The notes beneath the pieces were generated by a model. That model did no database searches. It was given only the letters and a program-made list of their open reading frames with translations, and was not told the origin of the DNA. A DNA stretch of 64,000 nucleotides. It comes from Gautieria morchelliformis (lineage: Eukaryota; Basidiomycota; Agaricomycetes; Gomphales; Gomphaceae). Below, piece by piece: positions 20,040 through 31,815 of the stretch (positions are counted from its first letter, which is position 1; each line of letters begins with the position of its first letter). The translations under genes were made by a program, and so were the position numbers. The stretch covers positions 1 to 64,000 of the forward strand of contig WHVA01000190.1 in NCBI GenBank assembly GCA_015179125.1, given 5' to 3'.

Positions 20040-23000
20040 ATGCCTCTGTGTACGTGTGGGTGTGAGAAACAGTTATCCCAACGACAGATTCGGCGACATC
20101 TCAAGGACAGGCCTTCCCCATCTTTCACCGAACAAGTGCAGTTGGCTATAAACAGTGATTCTTCGTCTTTTGATCCGATATCTGCATCTCACATTATTGA
20201 CTCTGACGTGCAACATGAGAACCACAAAACCACTCTCCATAATAGTCTCCACCATTCTCTTTACCCTGACGCACTGCCTCTGCCCACGGTAGGCAGCGAA
20301 CTCATCAAAATCCAAGACAATGATGATATTAATGCCGTGAGCTGCGATATCGAACCGGTTGAGGGTCTGCGTGTGCGAGTGTCTAATCACACAGTACCCC
20401 AGTGGGATTGGGCTGATTATCAAGTGACTGCTGGTGATGAGGTCGATGGTGTCAATACGCTGGTGGAATCGCCTGATGAGAGTGAACTTCCCTGGGATGA
20501 ACCGGACCATTTAGACACTGGATTATCAGCAGAGGAGGTTATTCTTGTGTTGGAACGCAAAATGCACAAAGATCAGGAACGAGAGGCGGAAGAATCACGT
20601 ATGTTTATTTATTGTCAACATACCTCTCGTCTCATTGAATTTGGTAACATAGAGCTCTGAAACCTTACACAGCCAGACATGGACAATATCAAAATGTTTG
20701 GGTTACGATTAGAGGCGAACATATCGCGGCGCTGTTCCTCGTTGTTCCGTCGTGCATACCACGACCGTATCGACCTCAATACATTCTACCTGATGCATCG
20801 CAGAATTGCGATCCTCGCGGGTATCAAACCAGTGATCCTTGACTGCTGCCCTAATTCATGTTGCGCTTTCAGACGCGAATTTCTAAACGACGATATATGC
20901 AGCTTTTGCAAGGAGTCCAGGCATGACGAGTCTAACCGCCCCCAGGCACAGTTTGAGTATCTCCCGGTTATACCTCGACTGCAAGCTTTCCTCCACAACC
21001 CTGCCATGATCGAAAAATTACAATATCGTGCGAACCGCGTGCACACTCCTAGTGAATACATCGACATATTCGATGGGTCTCACTACAGGGACCTCTTGGA
21101 ATCTTATGTGGAAGTCGATGGTGTGCATCTCCCTCACTGACGTTTTGAAAGTCCCCACAATATCGCACTGGGATTGTTATCAGATGGCATTGAGGTTTTC
21201 AAAAAGATTCGCGGCGGCTGCGCAACTGCTTGGCCTTTCCTGGTCGAAGTATATAACTTGGACCCTGAAATCCATATTATGTTGAAGTATCTCATGCCCC
21301 TCGGAATCGTACATGGTCCTCACCCCCCCAAAGACCACAACTTGTTCCTTGACCTCTTTTATCTGGAGATGCGCCTGCTAGCCTACGGGGTCCCTTCGTA
21401 TCATGCACTAGAGTGTGCTAAGGTCATGCTTCGCGCATACCTGATTACCAAAATAGCTGACATGCAAGCTCTCAAAGTCAATCAATACACCAGGGGAGCA
21501 AACACATTCTCCCCATGCCGAGCCTGTCGAATACAGGGATGTCGCGACCCTGACCATGATAACCCGTCTCATTACTATTACCCATTAACAGCACCTCCCG
21601 GCGCAATCCGAATGGATGGATCTCCTGGCATCGATTGGGATCCATACTCGCTTCCCCTGCGAACTGCTGAAAGTTACAGGCAATCCCTCGAATACATAGA
21701 ATCAGGCACAGACAAGAAGGTGCCATGACGCAAGGACTCAACGGCGAATCAATTCTGGTCAATCTACCTGGCTTCGACCGTGCCTTGAGCGTTCCCCACG
21801 ACTTCATGCATCTTATGGAAGAGAATGTCAAAAAGTATCTGGTGGATCTTTGGACAGGTCGGTTCAAGGGACTGGACACAGGTAATGAAAATTATGAGAT
21901 TGATCCAGCGCATTGGGTTCTCGTTGGAGAAGAAACGACTGCTGCTACTGCCACAATTCCCGCCGCGTTTGTTCGCACCATCCCAAACATTGCCAATGAA
22001 TGTCACCTCTTTACTGCAGAGACCTGGTCGTTTTGGTTTATATATATGGCACCATATCTCCTTGAAGGCCGACTTGCTCCCAAGTACTACAAGCATTTGA
22101 TGCTCCTGGTGGAAATCTGCAAAATTTGCTTGCAGTTTGTTATCACGGATGCGGAAATCGACAACCTTGAGGGCAAGATTATTCATTGGATTCGCAAATA
22201 TGAAAAGTACGTTGTATACTCTATTCTGGATTATCTATGCCTGAACATCTACTGCTATGGAGGTACTACTATCAATATAAAAAGGAGCGATTGTCAACAT
22301 GCACATCGTGTATCCACGCGCTCTTGCATATACCTGACGATATCCGACGGAATGAACGTGGGTGTACCCGCTTGAGAGATACTGCGGGACTCTTCTGTCA
22401 AATCACGTTCCAAGCCATACACTGCCCTCAGCCGACGCATGATCCATAAGAGCCAGATCGCGTAAATCGAGCACAAGTACAACTTATCACGAGAGCTCGA
22501 CTTTTCTGACAACATATCTGATATCAGCACTAAGGAGAAGATTTACCCTGAATGTGTGTGACATCTTCATGTATCCATCATGTTCATGCTACACAATTGC
22601 ACAGATCCTTTGAGCATTCTTCGTTTCCCCCGAATCCGCGAGTTCAAGCCTGATGCTGCTCTGCGGCGTAAGACCGCCACTCATCTTGCCACCCAATTTC
22701 TGAAACCACCGACCTTCATTGAACCCCGGCTCCCAGAGTTTTTCGAATCCTGGGGCAAAGTCCGAATTGCGAACGGCGGTGACTGCATCCGTACAGCCAA
22801 AACCGCGGCAAATCGGTCAGGTCATGACACATCATTCGTCCGGGTAAGTCAGTGATACTGCAGATAGTACGTGTACTGAGATGTCAGTCACTAGTATGAT
22901 CTACAGGTGGATATTCACGCGCACCATCGCAACCGCCCACCAGTCTTCGAGACTCGGTGTTTCTATGGCCAGCTCCACATGATCCTCACCTTCATATTAC

Positions 23001-23768
23001 CTGATCACAAGATGTTTGGAGCACAGCCGTCACGTCGATTACTAGCAGTCGTCCAGAGCTGCGATACAGACGGGAGTGATGCGACGCTCGCGCCTGTGAC
23101 GTACAGGAAGATGCGCACATCAATGCAGGTCATCGAACTTACCGCCATCAGTTGCGTAATAGGCCGGGTCTGTTAGCAACTAGGGGCTATGGCAGGGAAG
23201 GTTCGGTAGAGTTCTTAGAAAGCTAGAATCAAATATACTCTCTCAGTGAATTTATTGTCACTGATGTATTAATACAATACCTAGAATCAAATATACTACA
23301 TGATTTTCAGTCAACATGCTATGTAAATATGAAGAATACTACTCGCCTCTCTCAGTGAATTTATTGTCACTGAGAGAGGAGTGTAATCCTGTCTCAGAAG
23401 GCATATACTTGCACCCGGCCCTTTAGCGCCCAAGGGCTCGCGCGTCGAAGTCATTTCAAACTCCGCTGGGTGCAGCCGCCTGTGAAAGTAGAAATAACAG
23501 AATGAAATGGAGAGATAGAGAGTGACTAGAAAATTTCGAAAATAAGCAGAGAAATGGATGCATGGTACAAGAACAGTATGAGAAAATATTGAAACACCAC
23601 ACAATAAATTGAATATATTATGCTTGATTTTGGTGCAGGAGCATAAATGCACCCAACAGGGTCCCTATTGGGACGACTAATATGTGGGGTATCATTGACA
23701 GGAGCAATGGTATAGCCCGGCCTTCTTTTATTGAAGACCCAGGATTGATAGAAGAGATGGACATGTAA
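20040..23768 (+). pseudogene. tnp2 family transposase gene, degenerate
   Basis: Start ATG 20040 (MPLCTCGCEKQLSQRQIRRH), a Cys-rich N-terminal motif typical of basidiomycete tnp2 proteins. Exon 1 ends at 20598 and exon 2 starts at 20677. Signature blocks: AILAGIKPVILDCCPNSCCA with the CxxC pair CSFCKE, then IFDGSHYRDLLESYVEVDG, NIALGLLSDGIEVF, GANTFSPCRACRIQG, SVPHDFMHLMEENVKKYL, NIANECHLFTAETWSFW and, near 22280, STCTSCIHALLHIPD. Damage includes TGA at 21138-21140, a one-base frameshift near 21720, TGA near 22355 and TAA near 22465. A solo LTR at 23171-23658 splits the C-terminus between CVIGRV and PIGTTNMWGIIDRS. The predicted end is TAA at 23766-23768. The gene cannot make a full transposase as read. 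Confidence 0.9.
23171..23658. mobile_element. Solo LTR (family 2) inside tnp2 gene
   Basis: TGTTAGCAACTAGGGG...CACCCAACA flanked by GGGTC on both sides (23166-23170 and 23659-23663). A second copy lies at 53971-54404. Both contain the CTCTCAGTGAATTTA motif and the stretch GCCCGGCCCTTTAGCGCCCA. Removing the LTR restores the tnp2 reading frame exactly. Confidence 0.93.
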
Positions 23769-23954
23769 TTACCTTTCAGTTAGTGCTATTCATGGCTTTT
23801 TAAAGGATAATCCACCTAATTTAGAAGGATACTCCACTATGGTGTCTATGGTTTATCCATTGAAAATGATTGGAGATCCACATATAACTAATTGACAGGC
23901 CATTTATATTTTTCATGGATTATCTAGTGACTACATACATGGTGATACCATTAT

Positions 23955-24154
23955 AATATGCCGGATCCTCCACCGGCGCTGCTGTTGGAAAACCCCTTTG
24001 CGGTTTTAAGGGATTCTCCTTCAGCCTGGCAAAAATTGATCCACCTAAGGGATCGGTGGATGAATCGGTGGATGCAACTCCGGTGGAAACTCCACCGGCC
24101 GACAATACCTGGTGGATTTTCCACCGGAGTTTGGTGGAGTCTTTTCCCGCAGTG
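23955..24154. repeat. Right subterminal repeats of the tnp2 element
   Basis: At least eight CCACCGG, GGTGGA or CCGGTGGA motifs occur in both orientations between 23966 and 24136, mirroring those at 18745-18842 and an isolated pair near 18977-18991. This is typical architecture for CACTA-like element ends. Confidence 0.85.
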
Positions 24155-24158
24155 ACCG

Positions 24159-24690
24159 GTCAACATCATTAACCTGCCCAGTGACTGTGAGTTCATATCA
24201 TGAGAGTGAAGAGGATACCTAGAGTATATAAAACAACTCGCTACTTAAAACTACATATAATTTTTGAGTTTGGCGTTGCGTCCCCTGCAACGATATTACA
24301 CCCAGGAGCCCCGGCCCCGAGCCTCGCAAGGCTTGGTCTGAACTATGTGAGCCCGAGCCAGGTGAGCCGAGGCAGGCAGAACACTAATTTGGATCAAGAG
24401 GTGCCTCGGAATCTATTCCGCTCGAGGAGGTGTTGATGTGGTGCCGGGCTCAGATACGATCTCATTGCCCACGTGCTGCCTCGGCTCGGCTCGGTGACTC
24501 AGTCTACGAGCGAGCACGTGCGTTGGATGCTTTGCGTACTCGCGTGCGTATGTCCGCCTCGGTAAACTCGGATTGGACTCGTGAGTGAACATAATTATGT
24601 TGATATGAAAGTATAATCCATAGCTCATAGTTACAACAATCATCGCTTCCAGCAGTACTCTACTCTACTCTACTCTACTACTTAGTCTAC
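24159..24690 (+). repeat. Segmental duplicate flank A (pairs with 60262-60790)
   Basis: The first 45 bases are the end of the RRM gene's last exon (stop TGA 24201-24203). The rest is a non-coding 3' flank nearly identical to 60306-60790, including CTCGGCTCGGCTCGG and ending in a (TCTAC)n microsatellite. It shows that the A/B duplication extends well past the gene. Confidence 0.9.
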
Positions 24691-27096
24691 TCACTGTAGG
24701 AAAGATCGGAACTTAAAATACGCGCCCAATGCACTTGCCCTGAATATCAGTTCCAATTCGTACTATTATATTGTTCCAGATTTTCCCAAAATACAGAAAT
24801 TATTTCCAGTACATATTTGAACTGAAGAAAAGTTCCAAAAATTTTTTTTTGAAACTGTCACCGCGAACTTTTTTAAAGTGCAAAAGCGCACTTTTTTGTC
24901 TCAATGGTCTATATACAAGTGCAGGCATGGGGGAGAGTGGAAGGACTCGATGTGTAAGTGCCGAACATAGTATAGTCTATTCTGGAATACACCTGCACTC
25001 CATACCCTGTGTGTTCTGTACGACCGCCGTACCCGTATTGCCGAGTGTTCCAGCTGCTAGCCGACATGCGGTCAAAATACGTTACGGTTGAGACTGTAAT
25101 GTAGCCATACAACATACAGCTGCATGTACACGTATATATACGGTACTGTGGCAAGCCGTACAGGTGCTTACCCTTCAAGGATAATCATCAATACTATTAT
25201 AATTCCTGCAGACAAGACATGCACACCTTAAAGTATATTCCTACGGCCCTGGTCGTCGTCATCCTCTGCATCCACAAACACAATCCAAGCGAAGTCACCA
25301 CTGCAGTCAATTATACCCACTCATTTCCACGTCGGACTCACCCACCACACATTCCACTACAGTGTCTGGGACCTAGGACCTTGAGGCAGGTGGGGATGCA
25401 ACAACAAGGCTGTTTATCAGCCATAGCAAGATGTGGAGAGTGGCCCAGATGTGCGAGAGCGGCGCTTACTCTGAGTGGAAATGGGACTCCTGAATCGCTA
25501 AAGTCAGTTCAATCTCAGCTTATCACGTGCTCAGTGCTCTCTTCCTTATACCACCACCACCGCAACCACCACTGACCTGTACCTTCGATTTTCTTTGCTG
25601 TACATACTGACCAAATGGGCAAAAAGGGTCCAAGTCCAAGCAGGTTCCTAAAGAATGGATGTGTAAGTGTTTTTGTTTTTGGTTGCATTATAGCTGCATT
25701 GCTGAACTTGTCCGCAACCCACCCCAGATCTTTTCCACTCTCTCTCCACTCAGGGTATCGACCAAAGGAGCCTGCTCCATCCCAATTCCTTTGGTAAAGT
25801 GATACTCTTATTTTATTTGAATGCATATACTGATTTTCGCTACACATAACTAGCTGCCCTCCTCTTAAATCAATAATCTTGTTACAGCTGCTACCCCTGA
25901 ATTGACCATGGACACCAAAGGACGACGACGATGGGTCCGGCAGTGACAGCGGCGAGGAATCTGGCAGTGACAGTGGCGCTGGTTGAGGACGACGCGATGG
26001 TGAGGTGTATCTGACATTATCTTTCACGTGTACTCACCAGTTGGCCGCCCAAACATGGTATAGACTGAATGCACTCAGACCGCTCTGGTGAGTTCATCCT
26101 TGTTCTCATTGTTATTAGCTCATCATTTGGTTCCTTCATTAGGAGCACACCAATCCGGAGCCGCCTAGGAAACAGGCAAGTAAATCTTTACTACTAGTCT
26201 AATACACACATTGATATTGCACTGCAGAGCAAAGAATCTCCAAACCTTCCCAAAAGGTCCTTGAGGTGTGTTTGCCCATGTTCACTTGAGCCTAGGTCTC
26301 TATCAAGCATTGATCTTGCTCCTTATTATCGCACACATCAGATGAACGATGCACCCTCTGGCTCCAAATCCAAGAAGAAATGACCGCTATTTATCTCTGG
26401 CCATGGCCCTCCGACCTTTCCCTGCATTCGTTCACCCCGCTCCTGCATCCGCAATAAATTTATCTAGGTACCAACTCGCATGCTGGCTTCTCGCTCTCAC
26501 AATTATGCTCTCGACTCGCATCTGCACTCATTCTCACTGCAATCTCGGCGATATAGGTGCGCACCAAGACGACTTGATCCCATGTATTATAACTATTTGC
26601 ATCTGCTCTTGTCGACTCACTCTTTCTTGCACTCTCTCAGCTCTCTTCCACTCGCACTGGCTTTCACATCACACGCTCGTTCTTGCACACTCTCGGCTCT
26701 CCGCGCGGCCTCGACTCACACGTCTCGATGACTAGACTTGCACCTGCATGCATCGGTGTTGGGTGTGTATGGCACTTGAAGGACTTAGATTATGATGATA
26801 TCCGGCTTTCTATCCAGTTGCTACTGACTTATCGAAATAAAATGCGCTTTTTTCCAGTTCTAAAATACCTAAATTACAGTGCCTCCAGAACTGAACTTAA
26901 GTGCAAAAAAGCGCGTGAAGTGACATCGGCGCTCTGTAAATTCAGTACAGGTCAAATGAGCCGTCCATATCTCTGCGTACTGAAGTTCAGCTCTGCAGAA
27001 CTGAACTTCAGTGCGTCCAGAACTGGTATTTCAGTTCGCCAGGTACTGAAGTTCAGGTCCCGCGCTTCCTGCAGTGTATTGGCCACAGTGACTGTC
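24691..27096. other. Long interval without a supported gene
   Basis: Only short frames. 25615-25660 (MGKKGPSPSRFLKNGC, followed by a GTAAGT donor) and 25916-25985 (acidic DDDDGSGSDSGEESGSDSG) might be exons of an unknown gene, but no family supports this. Clusters of GAACTGAACTTCAG-type inverted motifs occur at 26970-27060, and an AAAGTGCAAAAGCGCACTTT palindrome lies near 24876. These suggest eroded non-autonomous repeats. Confidence 0.4.
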
Positions 27097-27320
27097 CTAT
27101 TGGTATAGTTCTGGACCCTGGTGCCACGACTCTCTTTGCAAAAATTGGACAGGAATTGCCTTGATTGAAGAAAGAGAGAGATACTTACATCGAAAATGGT
27201 ATACAGTAGGAAACGATGCTGTTTGCGCGTCTGGTGATCCAGATTTGTAGCTCGATCGACTCTGACCAACTTGACTTCTCATTGCCTCAAGGCACTCAAA
27301 CGCCTCTACAAATTCGAGTA
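27097..27320 (-). repeat. Minus-strand copy of the DUF6533-unit leader
   Basis: The reverse complement matches 41912-42078, 45474-45660 and 61088-61290: shared GATGAGAAGTTCAAG, GGAGTCGATCG, TCTTTCTTCAATCAAGGCAA, GAGTCGTGGCACC and GTCCAGAACTATACC. No 7TM coding exon follows, so only the upstream part was copied. Confidence 0.8.
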
Positions 27321-27589
27321 CGGAGTGTTGGGTGTAGACGATAGTGAAGAACAGGATTGTATTCCTCGACTCGCGAGGTCTCAGAAAATATACAGAGACT
27401 ATATAACGAATGGATTCGATAGGAGCTTGAAATGGGGGAATAGTGTTGCCGCCAGCTTGGCTCGGCTCTGGCTAAGCCGCACGCCAAGCTGCATATTAGC
27501 TCAGCCAAGCCGATTCCCAGAAGCTGGCTTATCTCCACGGCGGTTACTATTTAAGCCGGCATTAAGCTGGACACAACGGATGCGCATTG

Positions 27590-28480
27590 TGCGCACATGG
27601 CACATGACGTAGGCGGCAGCACAGCTTTTGCAGCTGCACTGTGGGACCTCCCAGCCTGCTGAGAGCTCTGCATATCGTGTGGATGACCTGCAATGGGTGG
27701 CGGCTCTGCTAGGAGGCAGGGCCGCCATGAGAGGTGCATCCTGGTCTGCAATGCAGCTGGGCACTCCGCTTGGGAAAGGTGCGGGCAGGCAGTGTTGCAT
27801 CCCACAAGATGCACTCTGGGAGCCACTTGGTGGCTCCCAGCACTGGATGCATGCCCTACTGGGTGTGCACCAATGTGGCTGCTTGCTGTGAGCAAGCAGG
27901 ATGGCTGCAACAGGGCCAGGGGGTGCATGTGCACTCGGGTTCTGCTGTGGGCTGGCTCTATCACATGGCCTGGTGCCCCAGCTGTCTTCACGACCACTGA
28001 GGGATTGTTGCATCGCCTGGGTGCCACCCCAAATGGTGGCAGCTCTGCAGGGGGCCGGTGACACAATGGTTGTGACATACACTGCAACCGAGAGCCTCTG
28101 GGGACCTTTTGCAGGTCTCCAGAGGCAGATGCATGCCCAGTGGGGCATGTGGCACCTTCCCCACTTGATGAAAGACAATGGGGGGGGGGCAACTCGTGAA
28201 GCCGCACGGGACTGTGGATGCAGTGGCGGACCAATCCTGCAGTGTGGAAGGGTGCCCCAGCACACTTGATGGCTGCTGGGGACTTGTTGTGCCACGCAGG
28301 GCCCACTTTGGACAGTGGTGGCCCTTGAGGCCACATGCGAGCATGGACATGATGGCAGGCTGGTCCTGCCATGTGGAGAGGTACCCCAGCAGCATGCCTA
28401 TCTGCTGGGGACCTGGGGCATCACATGGGGCCTGCCTTGGACAGGGGCGGGTCTGCAGGTGGCCGCAAGTGCGGGCAGAA
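27590..28480. repeat. GC-rich degenerate tandem repeats, block 1
   Basis: Recurring modules such as GGATGCATGCCC, GGGTGTGCACCA, GCTTGCTGTGAGCAAGC and CCAGCAC/CCCCAGC spaced by roughly 120-150 bp. Frames of 270-280 codons stay open on both strands (minus 28334-27501 and 28372-27551; several on plus), a consequence of the low AT content. No protein family is seen. Related to block 2 at 29570-29970. Confidence 0.7.
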
Positions 28481-29569
28481 ATGTCAGGGGACACCCTGTT
28501 TTCCAGTTCCAACACCACACCAAGTTCAGACTCCATTTCCAACTCCACTGCCAGTTCCGCTTCAATCTCCAACTCTGCTTTTGGAAATGATTCTGAGAAG
28601 ATATCTAAGCAAGATATGATATGTTGTGATAGATATATAATTCAAGCTTTCAAGTGAAGCTGAATCGAGGGTTTATTCGAAGGATACGGGTCTGTGAGAG
28701 TCTTGTGGGGAGTGTATGAGGCTGATGGAGAATATGCAGGTATATGTGTCGAGACAAACAAATTCTTGTGAAAGGGTGAGTTCAATTGAATGGAGACTGT
28801 ACTGTACACACGGCAGCCTTTTAACTACTGTGTGGAATAAGCTAGGATGGATAAGCATAGTCGGTGTATGAGGGTGTGGGTATGAGGACTAACTAAGTTA
28901 CAGGGTTTGGTGTGCCGGTTACTGTGGAATGTGTACATACTCTGTCTATCAAATGGGAGGGGTGGGATATGGTGTGGACATCAGAAATGAGTGATATGGA
29001 AGAAGGAAAGAAAGAGGAGAAAAGAAATATGAGTGGCCGGCGGGATAGCCGTTGTGCCACTCCACCGATCAGATGTACTTGGGTTTGGGGACGTACCCCT
29101 GGTTTGATGTATCGACTGCTGATCTGTGGCTCTCCGGGATGATGTGTTTGTGGGCTTTATGGATGTGTGTGGGACTGAGGAGGTGAGTGTGGAATGGTGG
29201 GGATCGGATGGCTGGTATGGACATGTGTGTGGAGTGTGGATTGGGATGGGGAAGTGTTGTAGGAGCGGCATATATATTTGTGACAGATTCCACTTCTGGC
29301 AGAACTCTCACCAGTTCAGTTCACCTTGCCAATTCCACTCCACTTTCTGACTTCTGCCCTCGGAACAGTGTTGGGAGTCAAGCAGCTCGGGTAGTAGGTG
29401 ACATCAAGGGTCTATCAAGGGTCAGGGAGGTCAGGGGGATGCAGGGTTGATGGCTAGTGCTGAGTGTTGTCCCTGGCTGCAGAGCGTAGTATAATATGGG
29501 CTCGCTGACATTGGGGGTCCTTAGACTTTTCTCTTTGGATTTCCCCTTGTCAGTTGTGTGGTAGTGTGA
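28481..29569. other. No supported gene
   Basis: Starts with GTCAGGGGACACCCTGTTTT and a TTCCA-rich stretch, which resembles the reverse complement of 63470-63585 (GTCAGGAGACACCCC, then TTTTTCCAGG). This may be the end of a small repeat family. The remainder has only short frames. Confidence 0.4.
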
Positions 29570-29970
29570 TCTCCATGGCCAGCTAGGGTTGCCCTTACAA
29601 GAGGGACCTGCGCCATGTGTGCAGCTTACACGGCGCCTGGCGAGCTCCTGGGGCCTTTTGAGGGCCCCCAGAGGTAGATGCATGCCCTAGGGAGCGTGCA
29701 CCACCTCTCCTGCTTGCTGGGAGTGAGCAGGGTGGCCAGGATGGTGCCTGGGGCCATGACGTCTGGCTGACTCTGGGGGCCTCTGGAAGGCCCCCAGAGG
29801 TGGATGCATGCTCTAAGGAGTGTGCACCACCGCTCCCACTCACTAGGAGTGAGCTGGTGGCGAGGGTGGTACCTGGGGCGCACGGATGATGCTGCACGCT
29901 GGTGGAGGCTTACATGGGTTCCCAGCCATCCTGGGGGGCTCCTGGGGGTTCCCTAGGGTGGATGCACACA
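29570..29970. repeat. GC-rich degenerate tandem repeats, block 2
   Basis: Modules CCCCCAGAGGTRGATGCATG, then CCTAGGGAGCGTGCACCACC and GCTTGCTGGGAGTGAGC repeat at about 130-bp spacing (29661, 29790, and weaker at 29950). They share the same module order with 27590-28480. Confidence 0.75.
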
Positions 29971-29981
29971 CCATGGGATGT

Positions 29982-30793
29982 TGTCATGACTCATTTATTC
30001 CTGTATCCAGTTACCTCCATTTTCCCTTCCTTCTCTCCACCTCTATGTTCGCTCCATTTGCTCTTCACCGAATTCGCTATGACCATTTGCTACTCACATC
30101 ATTCGCCAGTAGGCACGCCATCAAACACGATCGACATCCTTTACCCGGCGTGATGGTTCATCACTGATCCCATCATTTTCCCGACTCAACCCCCTTTTGG
30201 GTGTTCCTATGGCCAGAATACATTTGTGGGACATCCTACCCATAGATCATGTGGGATCAACCCAGCAGACCAAGAGTCTGTGCAGGGTAACATGTAGGTC
30301 TCAAGGTGTGTTTTGTTACATAGGTGCCTTCGTCCTCTCTCCCTCTGTTGTTTCATGTTTGCACTCCTCCCCTCTTCCATTGTATATGTGTTTCACCTAT
30401 TTGTATCCTGACTGCGCACCCCTATCCAACCCTGACTCAAGATGGCCTCTTTCCTATTCGCTAACATCATATGAGCATTTGGTATAAGTAGTTTACATTC
30501 ACATGTATATTCCCCAGTTCAATTATCATACATCTATCTTGTGCAAAACATGACCTCACTGTGACCATCGTCTTGAGCCCTCTTCTATAGACCACCATCT
30601 TCGAGTAGAGGAGGACTTAAGCACCACTGGTGAGTTTTCGTACTTCGCCTTCACTACCTTAGCTTTCATACTATTATTGGTGCTGTCGGTGAAGGGCTCC
30701 AAAGGAGCACCTTCGCCAGTGAAAGGATTGTCACTACTAGACAACCTTTCCATGAGGCCTTGTACATTACATTCTCAAGTATCACGGGCTACT
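29982..30793 (+). repeat. Left arm of a large inverted repeat, LTR-derived
   Basis: Begins TGTCATGACTCATTTATTCC and is the inverted partner of 30960-31526. It holds about 245 bp more than the right arm (extra sequence around 30128-30352). The part from 29982 to about 30550 looks like an LTR (TG start, CAAAACA end). A 65-codon minus-strand frame (30753-30556) has a counterpart on the other arm. Confidence 0.9.
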
Positions 30794-30959
30794 GTCAAGA
30801 TTGGTTTTTGGGCGTTAATATTGTGTATTAGTGAACACAGTGAATTCCCAAATAGCTTGTGCAACGAAGTGTGCTGTTCGGCAAATAAGGTGAACCAATA
30901 AATGTTCAGAAGGTAAGAGGGCTTCTCGAACAGAGCTTGCCCTATTACAGTCGTAGCAA

Positions 30960-31526
30960 AGTAGCCCGTGATACTTGACGATGTAACATGCAAGGTCTCA
31001 CGGAAAGGTTGCCAAGTAGTAACAATCCTTTGGCTGGTGAAGGTGCCCCTTTGGAGCCCTTCGCCAACAGCACCCATAATAGTACAAAGGCTAAGGTAGT
31101 GAAGGTGAAGTATGAAAACTCACCAGTGGTGCTTAAGTCCTCCTCTACTCGAAGATGGTGGTCTTTAGAAGAGGGCTCAAGACGATGGTCACAGTGAGGT
31201 CAAGTTTTGCACAAGATAGATGTATGATAATTGAACTGGGGAATATACATGTGAATGTAAACTACTTATAGTGAATAGGGAAGAGGCCGTCTTGAGTCAG
31301 GGTTGGATAGGGGTGAGCAGTCAGGATACAAATGGGTGAAACACATACAATGGAAGAGGGGAGGAGTGCGAACCGATCATGTTTGATGGCGTGCCTACTG
31401 GCGAATGATGCGAGTAGTGAATGGCTATTCAGTGAATTCGGTGAAGAGCGAATAGAGCGAACATAGAGGTGAAGAGAAGGAAGGAAAATGGAGATAACTG
31501 AATACAGGAATAAATGAGCCATGACA
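30960..31526 (-). repeat. Right arm of the large inverted repeat, with adjacent polypurine tract
   Basis: The reverse complement starts TGTCATGGCTCATTTATTCC at 31526. Immediately outside, the minus strand has AGGAGGGGGATAC (31527-31539), a good polypurine tract, so this looks like a 3' LTR in minus orientation. The plus-strand frame 30988-31197 (ERLPSSNNPLAGEGAPLEPF and VVLKSSSTRRWW) mirrors the left arm's frame. The loop between arms is 166 bp. Confidence 0.88.
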
Positions 31527-31815
31527 GTATCCCCCTCCTAGCTTCAGAGTCCAATGACGCAGTGTTCAAGTGTGGGGGGAAGGGCGTAAAGATGTAATGG
31601 GTCCCCCGATGAGATCTCTGAGGCCTGGGCCCTATCTCCCTGCATGGTCCGTGCACGACTCTGCCCCCTGCTTAAAAGGCATTGCAGTGTGAGGCGACAG
31701 GGTCATTTTAACCATTCTGACTTCCAATGGCCACTAACGGGTGTTCTCTCTCTTCACTCATCAAGTGAATGCAGACATTGGTGAAGGTTCGTTCATCCTG
31801 ACCTTCAGATGAATA
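31527..31815. other. Spacer without a gene
   Basis: Holds the minus-strand polypurine tract at its left end. No gypsy coding sequence is recognisable until 31816. Confidence 0.5.

Larger units (their letters stand above)
18700..24154 (+). mobile_element. tnp2-type CACTA-like DNA transposon, 5.46 kb
   Basis: Terminal inverted repeats CACTGCGGGAA at 18700 and its complement ending at 24154, flanked by ACCG at 18696-18699 and 24155-24158. Copy B of the host gene at 60255-60265 reads CAGACACCGGTCAAC without the element, a clean empty site. The ends carry clustered CCACCGGT/ACCGGTGG-type motifs: 18745-18842 on the left, with a perfect 25-bp inverted repeat, and 23966-24136 on the right. Inside are a tnp2 transposase gene, a possible small divergent ORF, a tRNA-like repeat and a solo LTR. 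Confidence 0.93.

Noticed and set aside
23280-23400. CRISPR-like spaced repeats (CTCTCAGTGAATTTA twice)
   Set aside because: Only two or three copies, partly inverted, inside a solo LTR of a fungal genome.
27501-28372. Minus-strand frames of 277 and 273 codons
   Set aside because: They overlap in two frames, have no domain, and lie in GC-rich tandem repeats where stop codons are rare on all strands.
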